From Phymatolithon calcareum (Eukaryota > Rhodophyta > Florideophyceae > Hapalidiales): a DNA stretch of 64,000 nucleotides. The stretch covers positions 2,914,001 through 2,978,000 of the forward strand of contig OZ345362.1 in the NCBI GenBank assembly GCA_977006965.1, read 5' to 3'. The position numbers and the translations under genes are program-made. Below are positions 32,717 through 43,823 of the stretch, in pieces. How positions within the stretch are numbered: the first letter of the stretch is position 1; the number at the start of each line of letters is the position of its first letter. Under the pieces are notes generated by a model that was given only the letters and a program-made list of their open reading frames with translations, was not told the origin of the DNA and made no database searches.

Positions 32717-34182
32717 TGTTCGGGAATTGGGTATTCTCCGGCTGACGGGCACGAGACTAGACTAGTCGTTGAGGGATTGAACTGTTGACGAACAAAATGG
32801 AGAGGATAACAGACGAGGCGGGGCATGTGCTTCTCTGCCGACAAGCATCCTTTTGGCCGGACAGTACTGTACTGTATAGTACAATATTGGAGCTGCAGCT
32901 GCAGGAAGACCGTGGAGGCTATCAAAACAAACGTACTGAAATTATGCATCGATGCTCGATGGGATCCACGGCAGCAGGGGTCAAAATATTATCAGCAAAT
33001 TGCTGATTTGCTGATAATTCTTTGATAATTTATCCGATTTTTTTTGTCGATCGCGATTCGCTTCCCCATGCGATCAACACGGAGCGCAGAACGAGATTGC
33101 GTGCTCTTTCCACGCTCCTTGGCTTGCTGTACTTTTTATTCGTTACAGGTTATAAATGGCTGTAATCAATGGAACTCATCCTATGTAGTCATCTATTGGA
33201 CAAGAGCAGCGCGCCCGTCATGTTGGCGTATTTACAGCACAATACTGTAATTTTCTATACTGTACTTGAAGCAATCTTGAGGAAAGCTGTTTTGTGGCAT
33301 GCCACAAAACACCTGCATGCCGTATCCTTTTGCTTCCGTCTCTATGCTGCATCGGAGAAGCAGCTGTGCGCTTTTATCAGCACCAGCTTTGAGGCAGAGG
33401 ATTTCAAGCTCAGGGGACGATCATGACTATGATGGTCCCTCTGCGCTGGATGATGATACAGTACAGTAATCTTGATCCGCGAATCCATTTCAGCCATTGT
33501 TTTTTCATTACTGTATCGTGGCTTGTAAACACGTTGGAGCTTCTGCCGCGATTGCGCTCACGGAATTGGGACTACGTACAGTAACTGGAAGTGCGCAAAC
33601 TCGCAATTGCCACTGCTAACGGAGGCAACGAAGGTGAGCTGAGAATCCCTCGCAATTTATTTTCCTGTGTGAGCGAAGGAACGCGGCAACGGACCATCAC
33701 GGAATTACGACTAGGCTCATTGCAGTTGCGCCAAAAGAAACCGAGTGTCTATTTGCACAGTAGGACACCAAGGACCGTGTTTCTGATCGAGGTCTGCTTC
33801 GTTGAGAGCGGCGACGTCCTCTCCGAACCACCCAGATCGTGGATAATGTGCCCATTTTCCGAGGTCTTCAATGCACAGCGCCACCGGATCAGACTGCTGT
33901 ACTGTACTGTACTGTATTTCCCTAGACAGCGAACAGAGTCCATGAGAAAGTGCCATCTACCGTGTGTATGATACACATGGGCCGCACAAATTTTCGATCC
34001 AGCTGAGACCTGATCCTACACATACTTGATCCAATCACCGACGCATAGCACTCTTTTCTTAACGGTGAAAAGAAATATTGTATTCTATTATAAATAGTAA
34101 AATAACAGGAAAATAGTAAAGTTAACAGTGCTCAACTACCACTGCTGAGGTGGACAATCCAGACTCGGCGGCAGTCTCCGAA
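32717..34182. promoter_or_regulatory. Divergent intergenic region of protease and MnmG genes
   Basis: 1.47 kb between two start codons on opposite strands, so it should contain both promoters. Words of the form TACTGTA/TACAGTA recur (near 32866, 33242, 33259, 33458, 33509, 33575 and a CTGTA tandem run at 33891-33917). A 13-bp-arm palindrome lies at 32988-33018. No TATA box is assigned. Frames inside it are not recognisable. Confidence 0.5.
32988..33018. repeat. Inverted repeat, 13-bp arms
   Basis: ATTATCAGCAAAT (32988-33000) and its exact complement (33006-33018) flank TGCTG. It is AT-rich and lies 270 bp upstream of the protease start. Confidence 0.85.
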
Positions 34183-36180
34183 ATGGGCAAGAGGACGACT
34201 GTGTGTCGCAGTGCCAAATCCTTCTTTGATGTAATCGTTGTCGGAGGTGGTCATGCCGGTTGCGAGGCCGCAACTGCCGCCGCTCGAATGGGAGCATCAG
34301 TCGCCCTTGTCACCCACCGCCGCCAAACCATCGGTGCCATGAGTTGCAATCCCAGCATCGGCGGTATTGGTAAAGGTCATCTCGTTCGTGAGATCGATGC
34401 TCTGGACGGCATTATGGGGCGCGCTGCTGACGAAGCTGCTATCCAGTTCCGCACTCTCAACTCTTCTCGTGGCCTCGCCGTCCGCGGTCCCCGTGCTCAA
34501 TGCGATAGAAAACTGTACAAGAAAGCTGTCGACTCGCTTCTCGACGACTACGGAGCCCGACTTTCCGTCATCGAAGCCGCTGCGGAAAGCTTTGTTCTGC
34601 ATGATGGCAGAGTTGTCGGGGTCGAAATCGACCCACGTGATGCTGGAGGCGCGCGCGAGGTCCGTGCGGGTGCTGTTGTGCTTACAACGGGTACGTTTCT
34701 AAATGGAGTTATGCATATTGGCGCGTCGAGCCAGGAAGGCGGGCGACTGGGTGACAAGTCCAGCGTAAGCATTGCAGCTGCGTTGCGCGGCTCCGGACTT
34801 AAGCTCGGGCGTATGAAGACAGGCACACCGCCAAGAATTGATGGGACAACTGTCGACTTTAAGGGGCTTGAAGAAGAATCCTCCGATGCAAACCCGATTT
34901 ACTTCTCGTTCCTCACTGACCCGACGTTCGCGCAGGAGAACAGACGGATGGTAAGCTGTTTTAAGGCACGCACAACCATTCGCACACACGACATTGTGAG
35001 AGATGCTATGAAAGCAGGATTACTACCTGATTTCGATTCGAACAACGGGCCTCGTTATTGTCCTAGTCTGGAAGCTAAGGTTATCCGGTTTGGCGATCGG
35101 GACGGACACACTGTCTGGCTCGAACCGGAGGGCCTTGACATCGATACGATATATCCAGCAGGTATTTCAACATCACTGCCACTTGAAGTGCAAAGGCGAA
35201 TCGTAAATTCTATCCCAGGAATGGAAAATGCGCACGTGCTCGTACCAGGCTACGCTGTGGAGTACGACTATGTGGATCCGCGTGAGTTACGGCCGAATCT
35301 GGAAGTACGTGCGATGCCTGGACTGTTTTTGGCGGGGCAAATCAACGGCACGACGGGCTACGAAGAGGCTGGGGCGCAGGGTATCGTAGCAGGTATCAAT
35401 GCTGTGAAGGGCATTTCCTCAGAGATAAGAGCTACCTTGTCTACCGATGACGATTTGAGCAATGCTGGTTTTTTGCATTTGGGACGTGCTGATGCATATA
35501 TCGGCGTACTTTTGGATGATCTCACCCGGTTGGGTACCGCAGAACCATACCGCATGCTCACATCTCGCGCAGAGCACCGTGTCTCATTGCGCCCGGATAA
35601 CGCCGACGTCCGTCTCACACCCCTAGGGTACGCCGCGGGCTGTGTATCGTTGAAGCGATGGGAACATTACATGGAAAAAACAAACAGAGTTGCTGAATGC
35701 ATGCACGTGCTGAAAACTCATGCATTTTTGCCTTCGGACTGGGTCAGGCTTGGGTTTTCGGAATTATTTCCCGGCGGTTCAACTAGTGGGCGCAGCAAAA
35801 TGACAATGGCAGACGCGCTCTCGCGAAGGGATATGGATTTGAGAAAAATATGCCAAGCATTTGCAAAGGACTTTCCTTGCTTGGGGACTCTGCATAAGGA
35901 TCCTGAGATGTTGCGGCATATTGAGGCTGAATGTATGTACATACCTCACGTGAAGAAGCAGGAAATGGACGTAGCACGATTGAAAAGGGATGAGAAATTG
36001 AAATTGCCGGGCAACTTCGATTTCTCGACGGTCACTGGGCTTTCTATTGAAGACCGGGAAAAGCTTTGTGCTGAGCGTCCGTCAAGTCTTGGACAGGCAT
36101 TGCGCATTTCGGGGGTGACACCGTCTGGCGTGCTGCTGTTGCGGTCGTATGCGAGGCGGATGCAGAAAGGGGTGCAGTAA
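34183..36180 (+). CDS. mnmG: tRNA U34 carboxymethylaminomethyl-modifying enzyme, MnmG/MTO1
   Basis: 665 residues from the ATG at 34183; an in-frame stop at 34123 with only a GTG between excludes a longer ATG start. MnmG is the FAD- and NADH-dependent partner of MnmE in making cmnm5U (or taurine derivatives) at wobble U34 of organellar tRNA. Seen: GGGHAG Rossmann motif (21-26), [14 protein letters not shown] (53-66, GidA signature), [19 protein letters not shown] with the conserved Cys, and [20 protein letters not shown], then [15 protein letters not shown] in the tRNA-binding C-terminal half. Length matches bacterial GidA (about 630). The N-terminal extension is short and basic ([14 protein letters not shown]), so a short mitochondrial or plastid signal is possible but weak. 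Intronless and probably active. Confidence 0.95.
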   Translation: MGKRTTVCRSAKSFFDVIVVGGGHAGCEAATAAARMGASVALVTHRRQTIGAMSCNPSIGGIGKGHLVREIDALDGIMGRAADEAAIQFRTLNSSRGLAVRGPRAQCDRKLYKKAVDSLLDDYGARLSVIEAAAESFVLHDGRVVGVEIDPRDAGGAREVRAGAVVLTTGTFLNGVMHIGASSQEGGRLGDKSSVSIAAALRGSGLKLGRMKTGTPPRIDGTTVDFKGLEEESSDANPIYFSFLTDPTFAQENRRMVSCFKARTTIRTHDIVRDAMKAGLLPDFDSNNGPRYCPSLEAKVIRFGDRDGHTVWLEPEGLDIDTIYPAGISTSLPLEVQRRIVNSIPGMENAHVLVPGYAVEYDYVDPRELRPNLEVRAMPGLFLAGQINGTTGYEEAGAQGIVAGINAVKGISSEIRATLSTDDDLSNAGFLHLGRADAYIGVLLDDLTRLGTAEPYRMLTSRAEHRVSLRPDNADVRLTPLGYAAGCVSLKRWEHYMEKTNRVAECMHVLKTHAFLPSDWVRLGFSELFPGGSTSGRSKMTMADALSRRDMDLRKICQAFAKDFPCLGTLHKDPEMLRHIEAECMYIPHVKKQEMDVARLKRDEKLKLPGNFDFSTVTGLSIEDREKLCAERPSSLGQALRISGVTPSGVLLLRSYARRMQKGVQ

Positions 36181-36367
36181 TCCTGGAACCGGACATTATT
36201 GAAGAGGCAATGGGAAATACAAACAGGGCCTACCGGTACGTGGCCTTGAACCTGGGTACGAAAGGAACACGTTTATTGCAACCGGAAAAGTTTGCAACAG
36301 TGCCTTGTTGATGTGATGCAGACGAAAATATAAATAATTTTGCGCAGAAGAGACTTTCGTGTGAGAA

Positions 36368-36997
36368 TCAGACACCATCGATACCATTCATGATCACGTC
36401 CGAATTCGCCGTATACCGCTGCGGAGGGTCCACAGGATCTCTGCTCAAGTCGACGCTGGTTAAGTCAAGAAGCGGTTTTCGTGGATCAGGCATCTTCGAC
36501 GGCCGTATTTCGTCATCTCGTCCAACCCAGGTTCGCATCACGCCATCGTACTCGATGTCAACATCGTCATATCCAGCGAGCACGGCGTCGATACCTAGAT
36601 GACATTCCAGGTCGGCAATGAGGTCGCAATATACAAGCTTCGAGTAATCACCGCACTCCATCCACATTGATGAGGTGTATATTTGCGCACGCAATACGAA
36701 CGAGATGTGCAAGGCGACGACCTGTGATATGCGTTCGCGCAACATTCGCGGCACCAGCTCGTATGCTGCACGGAATGCTCGCACACCCCATATAGTGGTT
36801 TCTTCGATGCCGGCGTGGCAATACACTAGAACAAAACGACCCAGCGGAAGTCCTGAGAGCGCTTCCGCGACAGATGCGGCAGCTGTGACGCTGTCAGAGG
36901 CCGTGGGCAAGTTTCGCCCGAGCAACAGCAATATCGACTCCCCGTTCGAGCTGCGCGCTGGCGACAGACGCAGGAATGGCACTGTCGTGTCCGCCAT
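36368..36997 (-). CDS. CRAL-TRIO_2 (Sec14/BCH-like) domain protein
   Basis: 209 residues from the ATG at 36997; the frame extends upstream only to a GTG. Residues 52-150 read FVLVYCHAGIEE, then WGVRAFRAAYELV, then VVALHISFVLRAQIY and LVYCDLIADLECHLG, ending AGYD. This is the order of the CRAL-TRIO_2/BCH-type lipid- or GTPase-binding fold (as in the BNIP2/GDAP2/p50RhoGAP group): a central strand, a helix, the (Y/L)xxHPTF-like strand and the final helix. The typical HPT is HIS here. There is no RhoGAP or macro domain. The 60-residue acidic tail is unassigned. It converges on mnmG with 187 bp between stop codons. Likely a cytosolic membrane or signalling adaptor. Confidence 0.65.
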   Translation of the reverse strand: MADTTVPFLRLSPARSSNGESILLLLGRNLPTASDSVTAAASVAEALSGLPLGRFVLVYCHAGIEETTIWGVRAFRAAYELVPRMLRERISQVVALHISFVLRAQIYTSSMWMECGDYSKLVYCDLIADLECHLGIDAVLAGYDDVDIEYDGVMRTWVGRDDEIRPSKMPDPRKPLLDLTSVDLSRDPVDPPQRYTANSDVIMNGIDGV

Positions 36998-38074
36998 TGC
37001 CGTCAGCGTTTGCCAAAGTAGAGTGCGAAGTAGGAATGCGGTATGCACTCGAGGTACGCGAAGTCTTCTCTTCTCGCGCCAAGGGTTTCACGCGTTATGA
37101 TAGGGTGATTGCGCAATCTCAGGCTGCACTGCGTGGAACGCACGCGTCGGTCCATACAAATTTACAAATTTGTACGCTATGGACAGAAGCACGAGAGCAA
37201 AGCAGGTACTGTACCATGTTACACCTTAAATCTATAAATGAAGGTAATTAGTGAGATGACGTGACCTGGGTACGATTGACGGTGCTGTAACTGTCACAGT
37301 TCGTAATTGTGCACGCACCGCGCGCGCGGCACGCAATCTCCTCTGCTAATTCGACGGAGGCGCACAGGCAGGGCACCTGAAGACAGAGAAGGCATACGGG
37401 AAGTACGTGGGTACTGTAGTCAAATTTGTTTTGAGAAAATTCACTTTTTCAGCTTTACCATTTTCTGTTTCACTAATTTTTTTAAAAAAATAGTGAACAG
37501 AAAGCCGTAAATTTACTAAAAATATCCAAGCCATTTTATGGTTCTGCAGGCGAACGTGTGTAACTGCAAACTCTGTAACTGAAAAAACCGCAAAACTGCA
37601 AACGGACTGCCTATCCCAAGCGAAAAAGCGCCTATAAATAAACAAATTTTAGGGTGACGTGCAAACTCGCCAACTGCAAGCCTGTCAAATGAGGGCATTT
37701 ATTTTTCATTTATTTTTTGAATGAAACTTCACTTGACTGGTTCACGTTGCCTTTCCACGTTACACGTGTTCGATCCAGCTCAACATCTCAGGAAAACTAT
37801 AGTTTTGTAATGCCTTTGAGTGGGCATTATGGTGCGCACCTCAGAGAGATCCTTTACTGCACGTTAGCCAATCATCGATGAGTATCTGCGGGAGATTTTA
37901 GTAGAAATAGCTCGCCTAGTTCACGTAGCATAGCGAGCAGAGAGGGAACACCCAACACGCAACACAACCCAACACAATAGTGGCGACACTCACCGTCTAC
38001 ACGGGCACACGTTTCCAAATAAACGAACCCGCACAGACGACCTCACTGTGCGGGGTGCCCTCTAGTGTGCCTTC
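36998..38074. other. Intergenic before the retroelement
   Basis: Holds the 5' flank of the CRAL-TRIO_2 gene and the leader of the Ty3-like element. A near-palindrome with a T7/A7 centre lies at 37467-37504. I found no LTR copy matching sequence after the pol region and no clear primer-binding site. Confidence 0.4.
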
Positions 38075-38893
38075 ATGCACGCACTTAACGACACACAGCC
38101 AACGCGTACGTTACACGGTGGATCTGCTACTCGTTTTCAAATCTCGCGCATAGCTCTTGCTCTGCGCTCATATCGTTGCAAACTTTCTTCCTTCGCGCTT
38201 CGTCCCCAACGCAAGCACCGTTTCGGTACTTGCCTAACCGTATTCTCGCCGTTTCGCTTTATTCTGTTTCATACCATGGTGACGAACAACGCTGTGGAAC
38301 AAAACTACATGGCGCGACAAATTATAGTCGCCCAACAGAAACTCCACTACACATTCGTGTATCGCCCCGATATGGTCGCTTCGTACTGGATATCGGGCAC
38401 GGCAGACCTCTGTCGTGACCTCAATGTACGCAATCCGGTGGATATCGCTCGTCTCCTCACTGCCGAACTTCAGAACTGCTGTCCTATTCAGGATGTCGTG
38501 GAGGAGCACATCGCGTCACACGAACCCAGCGACGGTCCGCAAACGCCTTGTTCTCCTGTCTGTCTTTTGGAATTCGCTCTCTCCAACGATCGTGTGTACA
38601 CCAAACCAACGGTGGACCTCACCAGCGCTCTTTCTCGCTACGTCAAACCTCCGACTATGGACGTCAATGAGCATTTGTCCGCCCATTTGGCCAAGGAGGA
38701 AGACTTACTTCGCCATCGAGACGTTTGCATTTCATCCGACGCTCTTCACGAGGCGATATACGGTAGTATCACTCCGGCTGGCAAACACGTTTCTGGTGCT
38801 GTCGAGGACGCAATCGTTGCTCGATTTCTCGACTCCTTACGTCCATCCGAATCGGATTTCATCGAGCATTTAGACCGCCTAATCTTGTACTAG
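38075..38893 (+). pseudogene. gag: gag-like ORF
   Basis: A 272-codon intact frame. A second in-frame ATG at 38276 with a good context (ACCATGG) may be the real start, giving 205 residues (MVTNNAVEQNYMARQ...). No capsid motif is certain. Position before the CCHC knuckle and protease supports gag. The N-terminal 67 residues are Arg/Ser-rich and may be leader sequence. Confidence 0.55.
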
Positions 38894-39313
38894 GGCGAGT
38901 CAAACTGGACTCTGACCGCTCTTATTGAATCCATACGCTCGTACAAACGTAAGATGAACTCTTTACCGGCCTCTTCGTCCTCTGCTCATGGATCTGCCCT
39001 CATCCAGCACTACCAAGCAAAGACGGAGGCTCGCTCATCTCGCTCTACCGCACGAGCTTACAATTTTGTACGACCACACTACGTATCTCCGCTCCGCACG
39101 TCCGCGTCCTGTCTCTGCAGAACTTCCGACAAAACGGTTCCGGTCTGAACAGATGCGCCAGGACATCGACAATCCGACCCTCATTCAGTCGATCGCAAAG
39201 ATTTCTCCGTTTCGGACACAATGAAAAGTATGTACGCCGACCGAAACCTCGGCGAGCTCCCGGAGAAGTCGTCGAGGAAACCGAGACGCGCAACAACCAC
39301 GCGCTCTACGCAC

Positions 39314-39355
39314 TGTTTGCGCTGCGGCAGCCCTTTTCATCACATTTCCGATTGT
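39314..39355 (+). other. Gag CCHC zinc knuckle
   Basis: Encodes CLRCGSPFHHISDC, which is C-x2-C-x4-H-x4-C with correct spacing, in a frame different from the upstream gag ORF. It binds nucleic acid in retroelement nucleocapsids. Confidence 0.85.
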
Positions 39356-39705
39356 GCTATAGAGGACGATGTAATCGCCAAGGATATGCGGGACGTGAAC
39401 TATGCACACCACGGTTTCCATCCGCTTCCTCGGTACGCCGAGAACAGGTCTTCGCTCGCACATACGTGGATACTGGGCGAGACTCGTTGGCCTAAGTCCT
39501 GGCTTCGCTCGCCTCGCGATTCAAAAAACTAGTCTCGGCTGGCATCTCTCCCTGGCGTGCCAGCCCGATCCAAGATCCATGGTTACTGTCCATAGACTCC
39601 GGCCAAAATGTTTGCGGTGTCTCAGCCTATGCCCAGCTGAAGTCGTCCTCTCGTTTCACGACATCCATCCAGCTCCTCAACTCGGTTCATGGTTCTGTCA
39701 CTGCC

Positions 39706-40412
39706 TTGGTTGACACTGGCGCCGAGCGCACCTGCATCTCTACAACTCTGTTCCACAAAATTCGTTTAAAGACAAATCTCTGCGTCTCTTCGATCCCTCT
39801 CTCTGTCTCTCTGGTGCTAGCGGATATCTTCTCTCCGTCAAAGGCGCTGTTCGTTTTCCTCTCTCGCTCACACATCGTATTTCTGTCACAAACGATGTTA
39901 TCGTCTGCGACAATCTCTCGCACGATGTTATTCTCGGTTTGGACGTCCTCATCAGCACCCGCGCTGTTATCAACTTACACGACCAGTCCGTGATATTCCG
40001 CTCTCCTGACCGATCCGTTTCTATGGAATACGCGTACTTTGTCACTGTTCCTGTTCCGGAGACGTACCTCACTCTGTCCGATGATGTGACGATTCTTCCT
40101 CCACAACAGCAACTTGTGGTGACACATTTCTCCTCCCGGCCGCGCTATCCTGTGGTTTTGGCTCTCCCGAGCGTGACTTCCACGGCACAGTTCCACATTT
40201 TTGTCTCTAACGCAGTGTTCGACACATCGAGCGTTAATATGCACATAATGGTGGCAAATCCGATGGCGATTCCCGCACGGATACCTAAGGGACTGCGCTT
40301 GTCCGTCGTTCACACTTTTCACGACCTCAACCTGGTACCTATCGGGACTATACGCATTTCCGAGCAACAGGCTGTTTTATCCTTGTCCGAAATTCCCGCG
40401 GATGTGTCTTGA
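39706..40412 (+). pseudogene. Aspartic protease region of the Ty3 element
   Basis: ALVDTGAERTCIS at about 39700 carries the retropepsin DTGA active site. After a frameshift, DVILGLDVL at about 39922-39948 is the (I/L)LG flap-side motif about 70 residues on, as in Ty3 proteases. The rest (to 40412) is a beta-rich linker toward RT. Confidence 0.8.
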
Positions 40413-40533
40413 CCACCGGCATCGCTTGCACCAGACGAAGCCTCTTTCCGTTTTGACAAAAACTCCCTAATCTCTACTACGGTACTGCTCTCGATTCTAA
40501 CCTGTCTGCTGAGCAGGCAATCAACTCCGTGCG

Positions 40534-41275
40534 GTGCTTCAATCCCACTCAGACGTTTTCGCAACAGACCCGTCCGCGCCGGAAAATATGCGAAATATCC
40601 CTCCCGTCACAATCGACACTGGACCTGCGCAACCTATTCGCTGTCCTCCTTTCCGTCGACATCCCCTTGGCCATCGACGCATCGAAGAGCAAGTCCAGCA
40701 AATGCTGCAACAAGGTCTTATCGAGGAAAGTCGTTCCAACTGGTCTTTCCCTGTTGTTCTGGTGTCCAAACGCAACGGAAAAATACGATTTTGCATTGAT
40801 TACCGCCGCCTTAATGCAGCCACTCTTCAAGCTGCGTATAGGCTACCACGCTTGGATGACATTTTGGACTCTTTGCACAGCATGAAGTATTTCTCCACTC
40901 TTGACGCTGATTCTGGGTTCCATCAACTCCCTTTGGACCGCAAATCAAGGAAAAAAACTGCTTTCTCCACTCGGTACGGCCTGTATCGATGGCGTCGATT
41001 TCCTTTCGGATGAATAAATGCACCGGCTGTTTTCCAACAGACCATGGACTACATTCTTCGTGGCCTAAATTTCCATTGCGCTCTCATCTACTTAGATGAT
41101 AAATTCGTGTTTTCTGCATCATTCGAGATTCATCTTCACGATTTACGTGTTATTTTCTACCGTTTGCGCTACTTCAGGTGTCAGCTTAACGTTCGCAAAA
41201 GTTTGGCGCAGCCAATATCGAGTACTTGGGTCACGTTGTTACTCAAAACGGGGTACTTCCCAAATCGGCATTAGT
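40534..41275 (+). pseudogene. Reverse transcriptase region of the Ty3 element
   Basis: Fingers motif WSFPVVLVSKRNGKIRFCIDYR, then LDADSGFHQ and TAFSTRYGLYRWRRFPFG. A TGA at 41011-41013 follows FPFG, and the same frame resumes with NAPAVFQQTMD and the catalytic YLDD at 41089-41100. Frame is lost again near 41200. All core RT blocks are recognisable, so the inactivation is recent relative to the flanking relics. Confidence 0.9.
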
Positions 41276-41542
41276 CGAAGAAGTCAAGAACTTTCCGTCT
41301 CCACAGCATGCTGAAAGTCCCTCTGCATCGAAAAAGGCTGTTAAAAGCTTCATGGTGCTCGCCAATTTCTATCGTTGATTCGTCCCCCGCTTCGCTCACA
41401 TCGCTGCACCTTTGGTTTCTTTAAGCTGGAAGAATTCGGAATTTGTTTGGACTCCAGAACGTGCAACTTCCTTTTCTGAACTTCAGAACTGCATTTCGCG
41501 CAGTCCTGTTCTCGCATTTCCCCAATGGGAATAGCCTTTCAT

Positions 41543-41903
41543 TCTCTCTACCGATGCCAGCGACATTGGCGTCGGCGCTGTGCTGCAACAATATGACGAC
41601 TCTGGCGAGCTCAAGCCTGTTCAGTTTCTAAGTCAAGCATTCACTGACCGTGAATCTGACTGGAGCACTCCCGAGAAGGAACTTTTCTCTTTCGTCTACG
41701 CCCTCAAGAAATTTCGCGTGTATCTTTACGGACGCCCATTCGTCTGCTGCACTGACGCCTCTTCCCTTCAGTGGCTCTCCACGGCGAAATCGCTGGCTCT
41801 CAAGTTGCTTCGCTGGTCGCTCTTGGTTTCAAGCTACCGTTTTATTGTCGAAGATGTGCCTGGGACCAGTAAGACTCTTCGTCCCGGAATTCTATTTCTT
41901 TGA
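41543..41903 (+). pseudogene. RNase H region of the Ty3 element
   Basis: STDASDIGVGAVLQQ, then FLSQAFTDRESDWSTPEKEL, then YLYGRPFVCCTDASSLQWL: the usual retroelement RNase H order (DAS, E, DxxxL). It follows the RT thumb by about 300 bp. Confidence 0.85.
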
Positions 41904-42309
41904 GATCCGTTTCTCTGATTATTAAGCATCCGCTCGAGATCTTATCGGTATCGCCCTCATCGTCGGGCAGCGCTTCTCCGACTGACGCCGGCCTCTTCAC
42001 CACCACAAAGCTGATCTCCGCACAATACCGCGATCCCTATTGTCGGATGCGGCACGAGCATCTGGGCAGAACTCAAGCGCTACCGCCACTCTCTTAACCG
42101 GAGGCGCGTGATCTGCACCATTGCCGCGATTAAAACAAACCTAAGCTACGATCTCACTCCACCCATTTCATCATCGTCGAAGGTATCCTGATGCGTATCA
42201 TGGACTTTGCTTCCTACTCTAAGATCCATCAAGCAGGTGATCTTCCCCGATCTCGTTCGTTCTTACGCCCTGTCATTCCCCACTCTCTTCGGGAATAAGT
42301 CCTTAAACA

Positions 42310-43303
42310 CTTCTATCTACCAGCCCATCGCCGCGCTTTGCGAGCTCTGCGTGACATTTCCCGACATTTCTACTGGCCTCATCTCTTCAAAGATGTAGTT
42401 ATGTTCGTCTCATCATGTCACCCGTGCAATAGTCGCAACTCCAAGTCGTAACTGCAAGGACTTTTGAGCTTCACTCCGGCCATCTCCCCAGCACATCGCA
42501 TGTCCTTGGATATCATCGGCCCTCGCACTACTACCCCAGAAGGATATTGCTGGATTCTCGTCCTGGTAAACCATTTTACCAAATGGCTTGTTGCGGTTCC
42601 ATTATGCGACAGAACAAGCAGTACGATTATACGTGCGTTTAAGGATCACTGGCTTTCTGAAAGCTACGCTTGCTGCCACGTTTTCGCCGAAAGAGCGCCC
42701 GAATTGTGGACTCCGCAGTTTCGACAGCTTATGTCCGACTACGGGTCGACTTTTATTCCTGGTCCGCCTCACCATTCTCAGATTCAAGGGTTTGTTCAGC
42801 GCGCAAACAGGACTAGTCAAGATGCTATCGCAAAGAATCTCAGACATAGCGAACACCTCTGGTCGCAGTTTCTCCGCCCTGTCCATGCCCGCTATGTTTT
42901 CCCGTTCACAGGGATATTGAACTTCCAACCTGCTGTTGATTATGAAGACGCTTCTCAACCTCATCCTTCGCCAGTGTTTGCTCCGCAGCTGGCTCCGCAC
43001 CCTCATCAAAAGACCCCTCGTCGCTGTGGTCATCCTCGGAAACACAAATCAATTCCTCTCCAGGACGATTCTACGCTTGCTTCACCGACACATCGCCGCC
43101 GCGGTCATCCACGGAAACGAAACGGCATACCTCCCAAAGCCGTTTCTACGCCCATTGCGCCGTCTTCTCGCCGCCGTCGTCGACCGTCCAAGCCAGTATT
43201 GTCTCCAACTACCACGCCCGCATCTTCTGCACCTCCTCCGCCTGTTTCTTCCTTTCGCAGAAGTCGGCGCTCTCTCAAAATTCCCATGAAGCTCAGATCG
43301 TAA
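42310..43303 (+). pseudogene. Integrase of the Ty3 element, active-site Glu lost
   Basis: An HHCC zinc domain is partly readable at 42310-42440 (HFYWPHLFKDV then SCHPCN). After a frameshift the 279-codon frame 42464-43303 has MSLDIIGP (first Asp), MSDYGSTF (second Asp) and then HHSQIQGFVQRANRT, where the catalytic Glu of the usual QxxGxxER motif is Gln. The C-terminal part has AT-hook-like repeats (RRCGHPRK, RRRGHPRKR, RRRRRPSK), which could tether DNA or chromatin. Confidence 0.85.
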
Positions 43304-43392
43304 TGCATGTTATAAAGCACTCGTTTGTTTCTCGTCTTGCCATCACACTGTCTGTCTATCGACATCGCACTCACACAGGATGCCACCGAGAT

Positions 43393-43735
43393 TTTCGCTG
43401 TCGCCCGTTCTTCGGCAGGCTCGGACTTTCGCTGTCGACATTTCTTCGGCATGGCCCCTTGTGTGCAGGAGGTCACCGAACATTTCGCTGTCGTCATTTC
43501 TTCGACAGGGTTCGGACTTTCGCTGTCGACATTTCTTCGACATGACTTCCTGCGAGTTTTACACGCCACCACAGGTTTCGCTGTCGTCCTTTCTTCGACA
43601 GGCTCTGGAACTTCAATGTCGACATTTCTTCGACATGGCTGTATTATGCGCTTGACTCTCGCCTCACATTTCGCTGTCGTCCTTTCTTCGACAGGCTGTG
43701 GACTTTCGCTTTCGACAATTCTTCGACATGACACT
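43393..43735. repeat. Four tandem repeats, period 90/93/93 bp
   Basis: TTTCGCTGTCG marks unit starts at 43393, 43483, 43576 and 43669. Each unit contains two related half-modules (TTTCGCTGTCG..TTCTTCGACA). All periods are multiples of three, and both strands stay open across the array: minus frame 43734-43105 (209 codons, repeat word PVEERTTAK) and plus frame 43325-43963 (212 codons, repeat word FAVVLSSTG). Confidence 0.85.
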
Positions 43736-43823
43736 CGTTTTCACCGACCAAAATACAGTTCTTTCCACATTACCCGACAGCAGCTAGCTGTTTTGTTTCT
43801 CATCGATCGCAGTTCCAACATTA

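Larger units (their letters stand above)
38075..43303 (+). mobile_element. Decayed Ty3/gypsy-type LTR retrotransposon (gag-pro-pol)
   Basis: Internal part of a Ty3-like element in the order gag, CCHC knuckle, protease, reverse transcriptase, RNase H, integrase (the Ty3 order). At least six frameshifts and a TGA within RT break it. No LTR pair or target-site duplication could be recognised by eye, so the outer limits are those of the coding part only. The integrase active-site Glu is replaced (see integrase). It is an inactive copy. Confidence 0.9.

Noticed and set aside
33591-33971. 126-codon plus ORF in the divergent promoter region
   Set aside because: No recognisable motif and unlike the neighbouring genes in composition.
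37750-38074. 5' LTR of the Ty3 element
   Set aside because: No matching sequence found downstream of pol by eye.
43105-43734. 209-codon minus ORF as a clear gene
   Set aside because: Its 3' part is antisense to the integrase tail and the rest is tandem repeat; kept only as part of the repeat finding.
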